Shown here piece after piece: positions 1-5,090 of a stretch of DNA of 6,944 nucleotides. The stretch is from Cupriavidus sp. (GTDB taxonomy: Bacteria; Pseudomonadota; Gammaproteobacteria; Burkholderiales; Burkholderiaceae). Under the pieces are notes generated by a model, which ran no database searches, had not been told where the DNA came from, and was given only the letters and a program-made list of their open reading frames with translations. How positions within the stretch are numbered: the stretch's first letter is position 1; each line of letters begins with the position of its first letter. Location: the NCBI GenBank assembly GCA_013362725.1, contig JABFVP010000240.1, positions 1 through 6,944 on the forward strand, read 5' to 3'. The translations under genes and the position numbers were made by a program.

Positions 1-2
1 AC

Positions 3-515
3 CGCCCCGACGTGATCCTGCTGGACCTGAACATGCCGGGCCTGTCCGGGCTCGAGGCGCTGCAACTGCTGGTCGAAGACCTGCCGCAGACCGCGGTGAT
101 CGTGCTGACCGTGTCCGAGGAGGCCGAGGAACTGGCCGCCGCGCTGCGCGGCGGCGCCCGCGGCTACCTGATCAAGAACATCGAGACCGAGGCGCTGATC
201 GCCGCCATCCGCCGCGCCGCCGCCGGCGAGCCGGTGATCTCCGACAGCATGACCGCCAAGCTGGTGGCGCAGTTTCGCGCGCCCGCGCCCGTGGCCGCGC
301 CGCGCCAGGACGAAGCGCCGCGGCTGACCGCGCGCGAGCGCGAGATCGTGCAGGGCCTGGCCCGCGGCGAAAGCAACAAGGAGATCGCGCGCGACCTGGG
401 CGTGGCCGAAAGCACGGTCAAGATCCACGTGCAGAACATCCTGAAGAAGCTGAACCTGGCCAGCCGCGTGCAGGTGGCAGTCTATGCGGTCGAACACGGA
501 CTGAACACGGCCTGA
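3..515 (+). CDS. NarL-type two-component response regulator, 5' end missing
   Basis: This is a DNA-binding response regulator of the NarL/FixJ family, cut by the left edge of the window; the open frame runs back to base 3. The visible receiver part holds the phospho-acceptor Asp (bases 24-26, in LLDLNMPG), the conserved Thr of the beta-4 end (108-110, IVLTVS) and the conserved Lys of beta-5 (174-176, YLIK). A short Pro/Ala linker follows. A LuxR-type helix-turn-helix starts near base 324 (LTAREREIV, then NKEIA, then ESTVKIHVQNILKKL). The receiver motif DLNMPGLSGLE and the ending SRVQVAVYAVEHGL resemble the nitrate regulator NarL closely, but the signal sensed cannot be read here. A partner histidine kinase is expected upstream, outside the window. 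Family assignment is firm; the narL name is not. The GTG at base 12 is only an internal Val codon. Confidence 0.93.
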   Translation, partial: RPDVILLDLNMPGLSGLEALQLLVEDLPQTAVIVLTVSEEAEELAAALRGGARGYLIKNIETEALIAAIRRAAAGEPVISDSMTAKLVAQFRAPAPVAAPRQDEAPRLTAREREIVQGLARGESNKEIARDLGVAESTVKIHVQNILKKLNLASRVQVAVYAVEHGLNTA

Positions 516-533
516 ACACCGCCAGCGCAGGCC

Positions 534-555
534 GTGCGGGTCGCCTTGCCCGCAC
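534..555 (+). terminator. Possible weak terminator hairpin after the response regulator
   Basis: A 7-bp perfect inverted repeat (GTGCGGG at 534-540, CCCGCAC at 549-555) with an 8-nt loop lies 18 nt past the stop codon. It has no T-run, so at best it is a pause or Rho-assisted site. Confidence 0.3.
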
Positions 556-620
556 TTGGGCGTCGTCCGATTCCTACACCGATATCAGCCCCTGCCGGGA
601 GGGATGCCCGCACCCCTTGT

Positions 621-631
621 TCTACGCTGAA
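621..631 (+). promoter_or_regulatory. Candidate sigma-S type extended -10 element for the DUF3309 gene
   Basis: TCTACGCTGAA matches the sigma-S extended -10 consensus KCTAYRCTTAA at 10 of 11 positions. The -10 hexamer would be 623-628, with a start of transcription near 635 and a leader of about 75 nt. No good -35 box stands 16-18 nt upstream, which sigma-S promoters tolerate. It lies in the intergenic space upstream of 711 and fits a stress-induced small protein. The assignment rests on a consensus match by eye. Confidence 0.4.
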
Positions 632-643
632 CGGTAAGCGGAT

Positions 644-657
644 GGCTCTGCGGAGCC
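644..657 (+). other. Small hairpin in the DUF3309 leader
   Basis: GGCTC (644-648) and GAGCC (653-657) form a 5-bp stem with a TGCG loop, just downstream of the candidate promoter and upstream of the larger palindrome at 668. It may be leader structure; the short stem could also arise by chance in GC-rich DNA. Confidence 0.25.
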
Positions 658-667
658 GCCTCGGAGC

Positions 668-685
668 GGAAGCCGCGCGGCTTCC
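668..685. repeat. Perfect 18-bp palindrome upstream of the DUF3309 gene
   Basis: GGAAGCCGC followed directly by GCGGCTTCC is a perfect dyad with no spacer. It ends 13 nt before the Shine-Dalgarno of the 711 gene and lies downstream of the candidate -10. It could be an operator for a dimeric regulator or, in the transcript, part of a leader structure; with no loop bases a hairpin would have to open some pairs. No known operator was recognised. Confidence 0.5.
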
Positions 686-710
686 CCGATCCACGAACAA
701 GGAGCACGCC

Positions 711-869
711 ATGGGCATCGGCACCATCCTTCTGATCATTCTTGTCCTGCTGCTGATCGGCGCCCTGCCGGCCTGGCCATACAGTTCCGGCTGGGGCTAC
801 TGGCCGAGCGGCGGCCTGGGACTGATCGTCCTGATCGTGGTGCTGCTGGTGGTGCTGGGCCGGATCTAG
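711..869 (+). CDS. DUF3309 family small membrane protein (52 aa)
   Basis: This very small, hydrophobic inner-membrane protein matches the DUF3309 pattern throughout: a first helix (about residues 4-19, GTILLIILVLLLIGALP), a central aromatic turn (about 21-35, with PYSSGWGYWPSGG), a second helix (about 36-50, LGLIVLIVVLLVVLG) and the ending GRI. It should form a two-helix hairpin with the Trp/Tyr-rich loop at the membrane surface. The function is unknown; the family is common in proteobacteria, where its members are uncharacterised. The ATG at 711 is chosen because AAGGAG (699-704) stands 6 nt before it and the family begins exactly there. An open frame reaching back to 534 has no such signal. 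A sigma-S-like promoter and a palindrome lie in its leader, suggesting stress control. The gene appears to be transcribed alone. Confidence 0.9.
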   Translation: MGIGTILLIILVLLLIGALPAWPYSSGWGYWPSGGLGLIVLIVVLLVVLGRI

Positions 870-921
870 CGTCCGGCAGGCAGCGAACCGCGGCACCAAG
901 CACGCAGTCAGTCTTGCGTGC

Positions 922-942
922 CGGCCGCGCTTGTCGCGGCCG
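922..942. repeat. 8-bp stem hairpin between DUF3309 and DUF3008 genes
   Basis: CGGCCGCG (922-929) and CGCGGCCG (935-942) pair perfectly around the loop CTTGT. It lies 53 nt after the DUF3309 stop and could end that transcript, though no T-run follows. It overlaps the -35 box of the candidate promoter of the next gene, so it could also be a binding site that affects that promoter. Confidence 0.4.
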
Positions 943-959
943 CGCCTGGCACCTATAAC
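931..959 (+). promoter_or_regulatory. Candidate promoter of the DUF3008 gene
   Basis: A -35-like TTGTCG (931-936) and a -10 TATAAC (954-959) are separated by exactly 17 nt. TATAAC differs from TATAAT at one position and is preceded by C, which both sigma-70 and sigma-S accept. Transcription would start near 966, giving a leader of about 64 nt before the ATG at 1030. It is the best promoter-like element in the window, judged by eye. Confidence 0.5.
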
Positions 960-1029
960 GAAGCGCGGGCTCGCGCGTCAGCGTGCGCCCGGTCCTTTCC
1001 ACCTTTTCACCTTTCGCAAGGAGACTCAG

Positions 1030-1218
1030 ATGCCAGCAAAATCCAAGGCGCAACAGCAGGCGGCCGGAGCGGCGCTCTCCGCAAAGCGCGGCGAAAAGAA
1101 GGCCGGTTCGCTGAAGGGACCTTCCCGCTCGATGTACAAGTCAATGAGCGAGAAGGAACTCGACAAGATGGCTTCGACCAAGACCAAGGGCATGCCGAAG
1201 CACAAGTCGGAACGTTGA
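1030..1218 (+). CDS. DUF3008 family small basic protein (62 aa)
   Basis: This short, lysine-rich, probably cytoplasmic protein is recognised as DUF3008 from its start (MPAKSKAQQQAAGAALSAKR) and its conserved middle and end (SMSEKELDKMASTKTKGMP, then KHK). It has no signal peptide or membrane segment, and its charge would suit nucleic-acid or protein-surface binding, although no activity is known. The ATG at 1030 is supported by AAGGAG at 1018-1023, 6 nt upstream, and by the family start MPAKS; the frame is open further upstream but without a comparable signal. It has its own candidate promoter at 931-959 and is followed by two hairpins, so it is likely a single-gene unit. Members of the family often occur among stress genes, which fits these neighbours. 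Confidence 0.9.
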   Translation: MPAKSKAQQQAAGAALSAKRGEKKAGSLKGPSRSMYKSMSEKELDKMASTKTKGMPKHKSER

Positions 1219-1228
1219 CCGGTATGCG

Positions 1229-1250
1229 CCGGCCTTGCACCTGAGGCCGG
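1229..1250. terminator. Hairpin just past the DUF3008 gene
   Basis: CCGGCCT (1229-1235) and AGGCCGG (1244-1250) form a 7-bp stem with an 8-nt loop, starting 10 nt after the stop codon. It has no T-run. It is the first of two hairpins in this convergent gap and may help end plus-strand transcription. Confidence 0.4.
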
Positions 1251-1262
1251 TTGCGCCATACC

Positions 1263-1296
1263 AGCAACAGGGCAGGCACACGCCTGCCCTGTTGCT
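1263..1296. terminator. Strong 15-bp hairpin, probable bidirectional terminator
   Basis: AGCAACAGGGCAGGC (1263-1277) and GCCTGCCCTGTTGCT (1282-1296) pair perfectly around the loop ACAC. It sits between the convergent DUF3008 gene (ends 1218) and ParB-like gene A (its minus-strand end is at 1310), so it can serve both strands. No long T-run follows on either side, so it departs from the textbook Rho-independent form, as is common in GC-rich genomes. Confidence 0.75.
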
Positions 1297-1309
1297 ATCC
1301 TGCCGGTTG

Positions 1310-2092
1310 CTATCCGGCCCTGCCGTTCCTGCCCTTGCCGGTCTTCAACGGCCTCGCCGGTTTGCCGGTCTTTCCCTCCAGCGGTCCGCCGCAAAAGCCC
1401 GGCAGGCGCCGGGCCCGGGGGCTGCGCGCCAGCTTGATCGATTCCGCCAGCGCCAGCCCGAACCCTGCAATGCTGTGCAGGTCCTGCGCCACCCGCTTGC
1501 GCAGGAAGCCGGCCCAGCAGAAGTCGCCGTAGGCGTTGCCCGGCTTGCGGTACGCTCCCGCTTCGCGGGCAAAGGCGGCCAGGCTGCGGTACGGGTCGTC
1601 GCGCATGCCGCGCACGGTCGACGGCAAGGCCCGTGGCCCCTGCCGCTTGCCGTGTTCATCGTAGGGATGGACATGGCCCAGCTCTCTCATGCGCTTCCAG
1701 AACGCGGCGCCGTCCAGATCGCTGAAGTCCGCCAGCACCCGCACCGGCGCCAGCTGGTAGCCGAGGTCAAGCCACGCGCGCGCCCAGTGATGGTGGTCGA
1801 CGATATAAAGCTCCCCGCCCGGACCGGCCACGGTCTTGATGCGATGCCGGCGCATGAAGCGCTGCAGCGCCTCGCGGTCTTCGGGATCGGCGTGGCGCTG
1901 CGTGACTTCCATCTTGTGGTGGACGTGGATGTAGCCGAGCGTCAGCTGGGTCGGGCGCAGCCGTACCAGTTCGGCGACGCCCTTGCCGCCGGGGCAGCGC
2001 GGGGCCACCACCGGTGCGACCACGGGCTCGGCGCCGGGCGCCGCGTCGGCTGGGTCGGCCGGCTCTGCGGGGCGTTCAGTCGTGTTCGACAC
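1310..2092 (-). CDS. ParB-like (ParBc_2 type) protein A, 260 aa
   Basis: This protein resembles the ParBc_2 group of ParB-like putative nucleases, not the chromosome-partition ParB, because no helix-turn-helix or dimer domain follows. Its core carries RPTQLTLGY (45-53), VDHHHWARAW (98-107), HPYDEHG (142-148), DDPYRS (165-170) and an aromatic stretch ending near 199. The first 40 residues are Pro/Ala/Val-rich linker. The last 20 are a basic tail with KTGK twice (241-244 and 250-253). The GTG at 2092 is the best start by length compared with its paralogue; it overlaps the previous gene by 17 nt and has no clear Shine-Dalgarno, so translation is probably coupled. The frame is open upstream to 2479, but there it only shadows the neighbouring gene. 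A nuclease or other catalytic role is inferred from the family name only. It is paralogous to the gene at 5091-5765. Confidence 0.85.
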   Translation of the reverse strand: MSNTTERPAEPADPADAAPGAEPVVAPVVAPRCPGGKGVAELVRLRPTQLTLGYIHVHHKMEVTQRHADPEDREALQRFMRRHRIKTVAGPGGELYIVDHHHWARAWLDLGYQLAPVRVLADFSDLDGAAFWKRMRELGHVHPYDEHGKRQGPRALPSTVRGMRDDPYRSLAAFAREAGAYRKPGNAYGDFCWAGFLRKRVAQDLHSIAGFGLALAESIKLARSPRARRLPGFCGGPLEGKTGKPARPLKTGKGRNGRAG

Positions 2093-2528
2093 GTTTCTGG
2101 TTGACGAAGTGCTCGAGCTCGCTGCCGGGGTCTTCGTTGCCGGTGCTCTCCTCGGCGGTGGCGTCGCTGGCCAGTGGCCGCGGCCAGTACTCGCCCTCGC
2201 CTTCGCGCACCGGCTCACCATGCCGGGCCGGATCGAAATCGGTCCACTGCCCGCACTCCCAGGTGCCCTGCGCGCGCTCGAGCTGGCTGGCGCCGGTTTC
2301 GCGCAGCACGTCGATGACCACCGAACCCAGCCCGTTGTTGACGCACGCGGCCAGCATGACGTTGTCGGCCGGCTGCTGCGCGGCGGCATCGTGCTGCTGA
2401 TCCCTGGCAGGGTCCTGCACTGACACGATGGATACATCCCACACCGAGAACCCGCGCGCGAACAGCGTGCGCGCTGCATCTTCGGCGCTGGCGAGCGAAT
2501 CGAAACGTCCCGCGATGATCGATGACAT
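2076..2528 (-). CDS. Hypothetical protein with YflT-like N-terminal fold (150 aa)
   Basis: This is a small soluble protein without signal peptide or membrane segment. The N-terminal part (about 1-37, beginning MSSIIAGRFDSLASAEDA, then ARGF and VSIVSV) has the beta-alpha-beta look of the YflT / general stress protein 17M type of domain. After a Gln/Ala/Asp linker (about 40-55) comes a second segment, VMLAACVNNGLGSVVIDVLRE (its Cys is residue 62), then the motif GTWECGQWTDFDP (88-100). The C-terminal 45 residues are acidic and probably flexible. The start at 2528 follows GGGAGG (2533-2538) by 4 nt, a little close but the only good site. It lies 165 nt after the SDR stop and overlaps the ParB-like gene by 17 nt, so it is probably in the same operon. 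A stress role is an inference; no catalytic residues are recognised. Confidence 0.8.
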   Translation of the reverse strand: MSSIIAGRFDSLASAEDAARTLFARGFSVWDVSIVSVQDPARDQQHDAAAQQPADNVMLAACVNNGLGSVVIDVLRETGASQLERAQGTWECGQWTDFDPARHGEPVREGEGEYWPRPLASDATAEESTGNEDPGSELEHFVNQKRVEHD

Positions 2529-2557
2529 GATGCCTCCCAGAGATTGGCGGTGGCGGT

Positions 2558-2573
2558 CGGCTGATTTCAGCCG
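2558..2573. repeat. Short palindrome upstream of the YflT-like gene
   Basis: CGGCTGA (2558-2564) and TCAGCCG (2567-2573) form a perfect 7-bp dyad with a 2-bp centre, 20 nt upstream of the Shine-Dalgarno of the gene that starts at 2528 on the minus strand. It could be an operator or a leader hairpin. No known site was recognised. Confidence 0.4.
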
Positions 2574-2574
2574 T

Positions 2575-2652
2575 ATTGCAAAAGCCACGCCCGCGCAGGA
2601 TCTGCACGGCACGGCAGGCGGCGGTATCGCTGCATGCAATATTTGCAAATGC
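2575..2652. other. AT-rich patch with repeated TTGCAAA in the SDR to YflT-like gap
   Basis: TTGCAAA occurs at 2576-2582 and again at 2643-2649. An inverted repeat TGCAA-TAT-TTGCA spans 2635-2647. These are the most AT-rich patches in this neighbourhood and may contain a minus-strand promoter for the gene at 2528, but I found no well-spaced -35/-10 pair. Confidence 0.25.
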
Positions 2653-2693
2653 GACGCCGAACTACATGCGCGCCATGGCGCAAGCCCGCGCGA

Positions 2694-3551
2694 TCAGCCG
2701 TTCACGACCTCGCCGCCGTTGATGTGCAGGATCTGCCCGGTGATATAGCTGGCCGCATCCGAGGCGAGAAACACATAGCCCCCGGCGACCTCGAACGGCT
2801 GGCCGGGGCGGCCCATGGGCGTCTTCTTGCCGAACTCCGCCACTTCGTCGGGGCTGAAGGTGGAGGGAATCAGCGGCGTCCAGATCGGGCCCGGCGCTAC
2901 GCCATTGACGCGGATGCCGCGCTCCACCACCTGCAGCGCGAGCGAGCGCGTGAACGACACGATCGCGCCCTTGGTCGCGGAATAGTCCAGCAGATGCTTG
3001 CTGCCGCGATAGGCGGTGACCGAGGTGGTGTTGAGGATCGACGCGCCCGCCTTCAGGTGCGGCAATACCGCGCGCGTCAGGTGGAACATCGCAAACACGT
3101 TGGTGCGGAAGGTAGCCTCGACCTGGCTGGCCTCGACTTCCTCGAGCGACTCCTTGGGATGCTGCTCGGCGGCATTGTTGACCAGGATGTCGAGCTTGCC
3201 GTACTGCTGCAGCGTCTGCCGCGCGACCGCCTCGGCGTGGTCGCAGTCGGCGAGGTCGCCGGCGATGGCCAGGCATTTGCGCCCGGCCTGCTCGACCAGG
3301 TCGACGGTCTCGCGCGCGTCGGCATGTTCGTTCAGGTAGGCGATGGCGACGTCGGCGCCTTCGCGCGCAAACGCCACCGCGATGGCGCGGCCGATGCCGC
3401 TGTCGCCGCCGGTGACCAGCGCGACGCGCCCGTTGAGCCGGCCGCTGCCGACGTAATCATCCGCGCCGCTGTCCGGCTGCGGACGCATCGGAGCTTCCAG
3501 GCCGGGTTGGCGCGACTGGTGCTGGGGCGGGACGCTCTTGGGTGTGGTCAT
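2694..3551 (-). CDS. YghA-type short-chain dehydrogenase/reductase (285 aa)
   Basis: This is a classical NAD(P)-dependent SDR oxidoreductase, expected to reduce carbonyl compounds such as aldehydes in the cytoplasm. It has the cofactor motif TGGDSGIG (47-54), NNAA (125-128), and the catalytic set Asn151, Ser177 (NTTSV), Tyr190 and Lys194 (YSATK). The PG motif region APGPIWTPLIPS (219-230) and the ending TGQILHINGG are also present. The Pro/Gln-rich N-terminal extension of about 40 residues, with YVGSGRL before the fold, is typical of the YghA (E. coli) and YhxC/GSP39 (Bacillus) branch, and the length matches. The ATG at 3551 follows AGGAGAG closely. It is first in a minus-strand run with the YflT-like and ParB-like genes and divergent from the BON gene. 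Relatives include general stress proteins, which fits the setting; the natural substrate is unknown. Confidence 0.93.
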   Translation of the reverse strand: MTTPKSVPPQHQSRQPGLEAPMRPQPDSGADDYVGSGRLNGRVALVTGGDSGIGRAIAVAFAREGADVAIAYLNEHADARETVDLVEQAGRKCLAIAGDLADCDHAEAVARQTLQQYGKLDILVNNAAEQHPKESLEEVEASQVEATFRTNVFAMFHLTRAVLPHLKAGASILNTTSVTAYRGSKHLLDYSATKGAIVSFTRSLALQVVERGIRVNGVAPGPIWTPLIPSTFSPDEVAEFGKKTPMGRPGQPFEVAGGYVFLASDAASYITGQILHINGGEVVNG

Positions 3552-3710
3552 GGCACTCTCCTGTCGGGGGTGGCCGCGCCATGCGACGCCGGCGTGGCGG
3601 CGCGCTGCGGCCATGCAAGATGCCAGGGTGGCGCGCAAGTTCCATGCCGCAAAGCGCAAGGCGCCGGCCCGCATGCCTCCACGCGCGGCGGCACCGGCCA
3701 CGCGGTGCTG

Positions 3711-3747
3711 CCCGTAACCCTTACATCGCCCGGCAAACCTTACAGCG
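3711..3747. repeat. Imperfect tandem repeat, candidate operator
   Basis: Two adjacent units, 18 nt (3711-3728) and 19 nt (3729-3747), both begin CCCG and share CCTTACA (3719-3725 and 3738-3744), 19 bp apart start to start. Read on the minus strand this is TGTAAGG twice, nearly two helical turns apart. The first unit also contains GTAA-CCC-TTAC (3714-3724), a small dyad. Direct repeats of this kind are used by OmpR-type regulators; that assignment is inference. Its central place suggests control of both divergent genes. Confidence 0.45.
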
Positions 3748-3840
3748 CGCGCGTATGCGGCACTGCGCCGTTTCGTCTGCGCGCCGGGGCACGGATTTTG
3801 CGGCCTTCTCCATATCCGAAACGTCAACGGCTTCCGGCGC

Positions 3841-3863
3841 CTGCCGCACATGCCTGCGGGCAG
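3841..3863 (+). other. Bulged hairpin in the BON gene leader
   Basis: CTGCCGCA (3841-3848) pairs with TGCGGGCAG (3855-3863) with one bulged G and a 6-nt loop. It ends 25 nt before the AGGAGG of the BON gene. It may be a leader structure or chance pairing in GC-rich DNA. Confidence 0.25.
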
Positions 3864-3899
3864 TGCCGGCGCGCGGGGCCTCACCGCCAGGAGGCAGAT

Positions 3900-5087
3900 A
3901 TGTTCAACTTCCGCAATGACCGCGGCAGCCGCGGCCGGCCCGAAGCGCAACGCCGCGACCGCGGCCCCGAGCAAAGGACGCGCGATGAGAGCGAGGGCCG
4001 CGGCTCGGAGGACTGGGGGCAGGAATGGGGCGAGGACTGGCGCGGCGAGAGCAGCCAGCGCCGCGGCGAGTATGGCGGCCGTGGCTATGAAAGCCGCCAG
4101 CGCTGGGGAGAAAACCGCGGCGACGAGGGTCGGAGCGAGCGTCGCGACGAGCAGCGCAACGAAGGCCGCAGCATGGGCAGCGAGCGCGAGTCTTCGCGCC
4201 ACGGCGGCCCGTGGTACCAGCAGGACACGCCCGCCGGCCAGCGCCGCGGCAGCTGGGGCGAAAGCGGCTATGGCGCCGCCGATGTCGGCGGCAGCGGCCA
4301 TCCGTACAGCAGCGCCTATGGCGGCTACCGGCCCTCGCAGCAGGACAGCGGCTACCGAAGCCAGGAACGTGAGTCGGGCTACGGCTATCGCGACGAAGAC
4401 CGCTTCGGTCCGCGCGGGCGCCGCAGCGAATCCAGCGGCCGCGGGGAACGCTATGAGCGCGACCAACGCACCGAACGCAATCAGCGCGGCCAGGGCAGCT
4501 GGAGCGAAGGTGGCCGTGCCATGCACTGGCAGGAAGGCAGCGAACGCGACCGCGCGCAGCGGGGCGGACAGCCCAGCTATGGCGGCGGCTACTTCGGCGA
4601 TCCGGGCCGTGGCGGCCAGTCGTTCAGCGGCGGACAGCGGGTCTACCCGGACGACCCGGGCTACCGGCGCCGCACGCCGTTCGCCGGGCAGGCCAGCGCC
4701 TCCGGCACGCAAGGCGGGCAGCATGCCGGCCGCCGCGCCACCGGACCCAAGGGTTACCGGCGCTCCGACGAGCGCGTGCGCGAGGATGTGTGCGAACGCC
4801 TGGCGATGAACCCGTATATCGACGTCGGCGAGGTCAGCGTCGAGGTAGCGAACGGGGTTGTGACGCTGGACGGCACGGTCAGCGAGCGCCGTGAGAAATA
4901 CGTGGTCGAGGAGATCGCCGACGCGGTGTTCGGCGTCACCGAAGTCGACAATCGCCTGCGCGTGCAGCGCCAGCAAGGCAGTTCATGGGCGGCAGGCTCC
5001 GAGGTGGGCGGCGACACCTCGACCGGCAGCAGCGGCACGGCGTCGGCCGGCGGCACTTCGCCGGACCGCACGCTCAACAAGAGCTGA
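3900..5087 (+). CDS. BON-domain protein with a long disordered Arg/Gly/Ser/Tyr-rich N-terminal region (395 aa)
   Basis: The ATG at 3900 follows AGGAGG by 5 nt. Residues 1 to about 285 are of low complexity: Arg, Gly, Ser, Glu, Gln, with regularly spaced Tyr and Trp (for example RGEYGGRGYESRQRWGE and SGYGYRDEDRFG), predicted to be disordered. A single BON domain follows (about 289-355: DERVREDVCERL, NPYIDVGEVSVEV, then NGVVTLDGTVSERREKY and VFGVTEVDNRL). A Ser/Gly/Thr-rich tail of 40 residues ends the protein. BON domains, as in OsmY, are thought to bind phospholipid surfaces or other macromolecules. OsmY is periplasmic, but no signal peptide or membrane segment is visible here, so a cytoplasmic location is likely. 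ParB-like gene B starts 3 nt after its stop, so the two are co-transcribed. Similar repeat-rich BON proteins occur in Burkholderiaceae. The function is unknown. An open frame runs upstream to 2634 but only shadows the SDR gene. Confidence 0.88.
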   Translation: MFNFRNDRGSRGRPEAQRRDRGPEQRTRDESEGRGSEDWGQEWGEDWRGESSQRRGEYGGRGYESRQRWGENRGDEGRSERRDEQRNEGRSMGSERESSRHGGPWYQQDTPAGQRRGSWGESGYGAADVGGSGHPYSSAYGGYRPSQQDSGYRSQERESGYGYRDEDRFGPRGRRSESSGRGERYERDQRTERNQRGQGSWSEGGRAMHWQEGSERDRAQRGGQPSYGGGYFGDPGRGGQSFSGGQRVYPDDPGYRRRTPFAGQASASGTQGGQHAGRRATGPKGYRRSDERVREDVCERLAMNPYIDVGEVSVEVANGVVTLDGTVSERREKYVVEEIADAVFGVTEVDNRLRVQRQQGSSWAAGSEVGGDTSTGSSGTASAGGTSPDRTLNKS

Positions 5088-5090
5088 GCC

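Larger units (their letters stand above)
3552..3899. promoter_or_regulatory. Divergent intergenic region between the SDR and BON genes
   Basis: These 348 nt must hold the start signals of both the minus-strand SDR run and the plus-strand BON/ParB-like pair. I see no small gene with its own ribosome site. The region contains an imperfect tandem repeat at 3711-3747 near its centre, a bulged hairpin at 3841-3863, and the Shine-Dalgarno AGGAGG (3889-3894) of the BON gene. No convincing sigma-70, sigma-54 or sigma-S promoter was found on either strand by eye. Confidence 0.6.

Noticed and set aside
1235..2104. Plus-strand 289-codon open frame opposite ParB-like gene A
   Set aside because: It is antisense to a gene with clear family motifs, shows no recognisable domain and has no convincing ribosome site.
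3900..4760. Tandem repeat array or CRISPR-like structure in the BON gene
   Set aside because: The similarity is at the level of residue composition and short peptide echoes. There are no exact DNA repeats of constant length with regular spacers.
3850..4809. Ala-rich 319-codon plus-strand frame overlapping the BON gene
   Set aside because: It is a frame-shifted reading of the repetitive GC-rich BON coding sequence; its Ala-Thr-rich product is an artefact of composition.
2694..4976. One 760-codon minus-strand open frame that would give the SDR a long Ala-rich N-terminal extension
   Set aside because: The extension is the antisense of the low-complexity BON gene. The SDR has a good ribosome site and the family-typical N-terminus at 3551.
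2634..5087. One 817-codon plus-strand open frame covering the SDR region and the BON gene
   Set aside because: The part before 3900 is antisense to a clear SDR gene and has no domain. A strong AGGAGG and ATG mark the real start at 3900. The frame stays open because GC-rich DNA has few stops.
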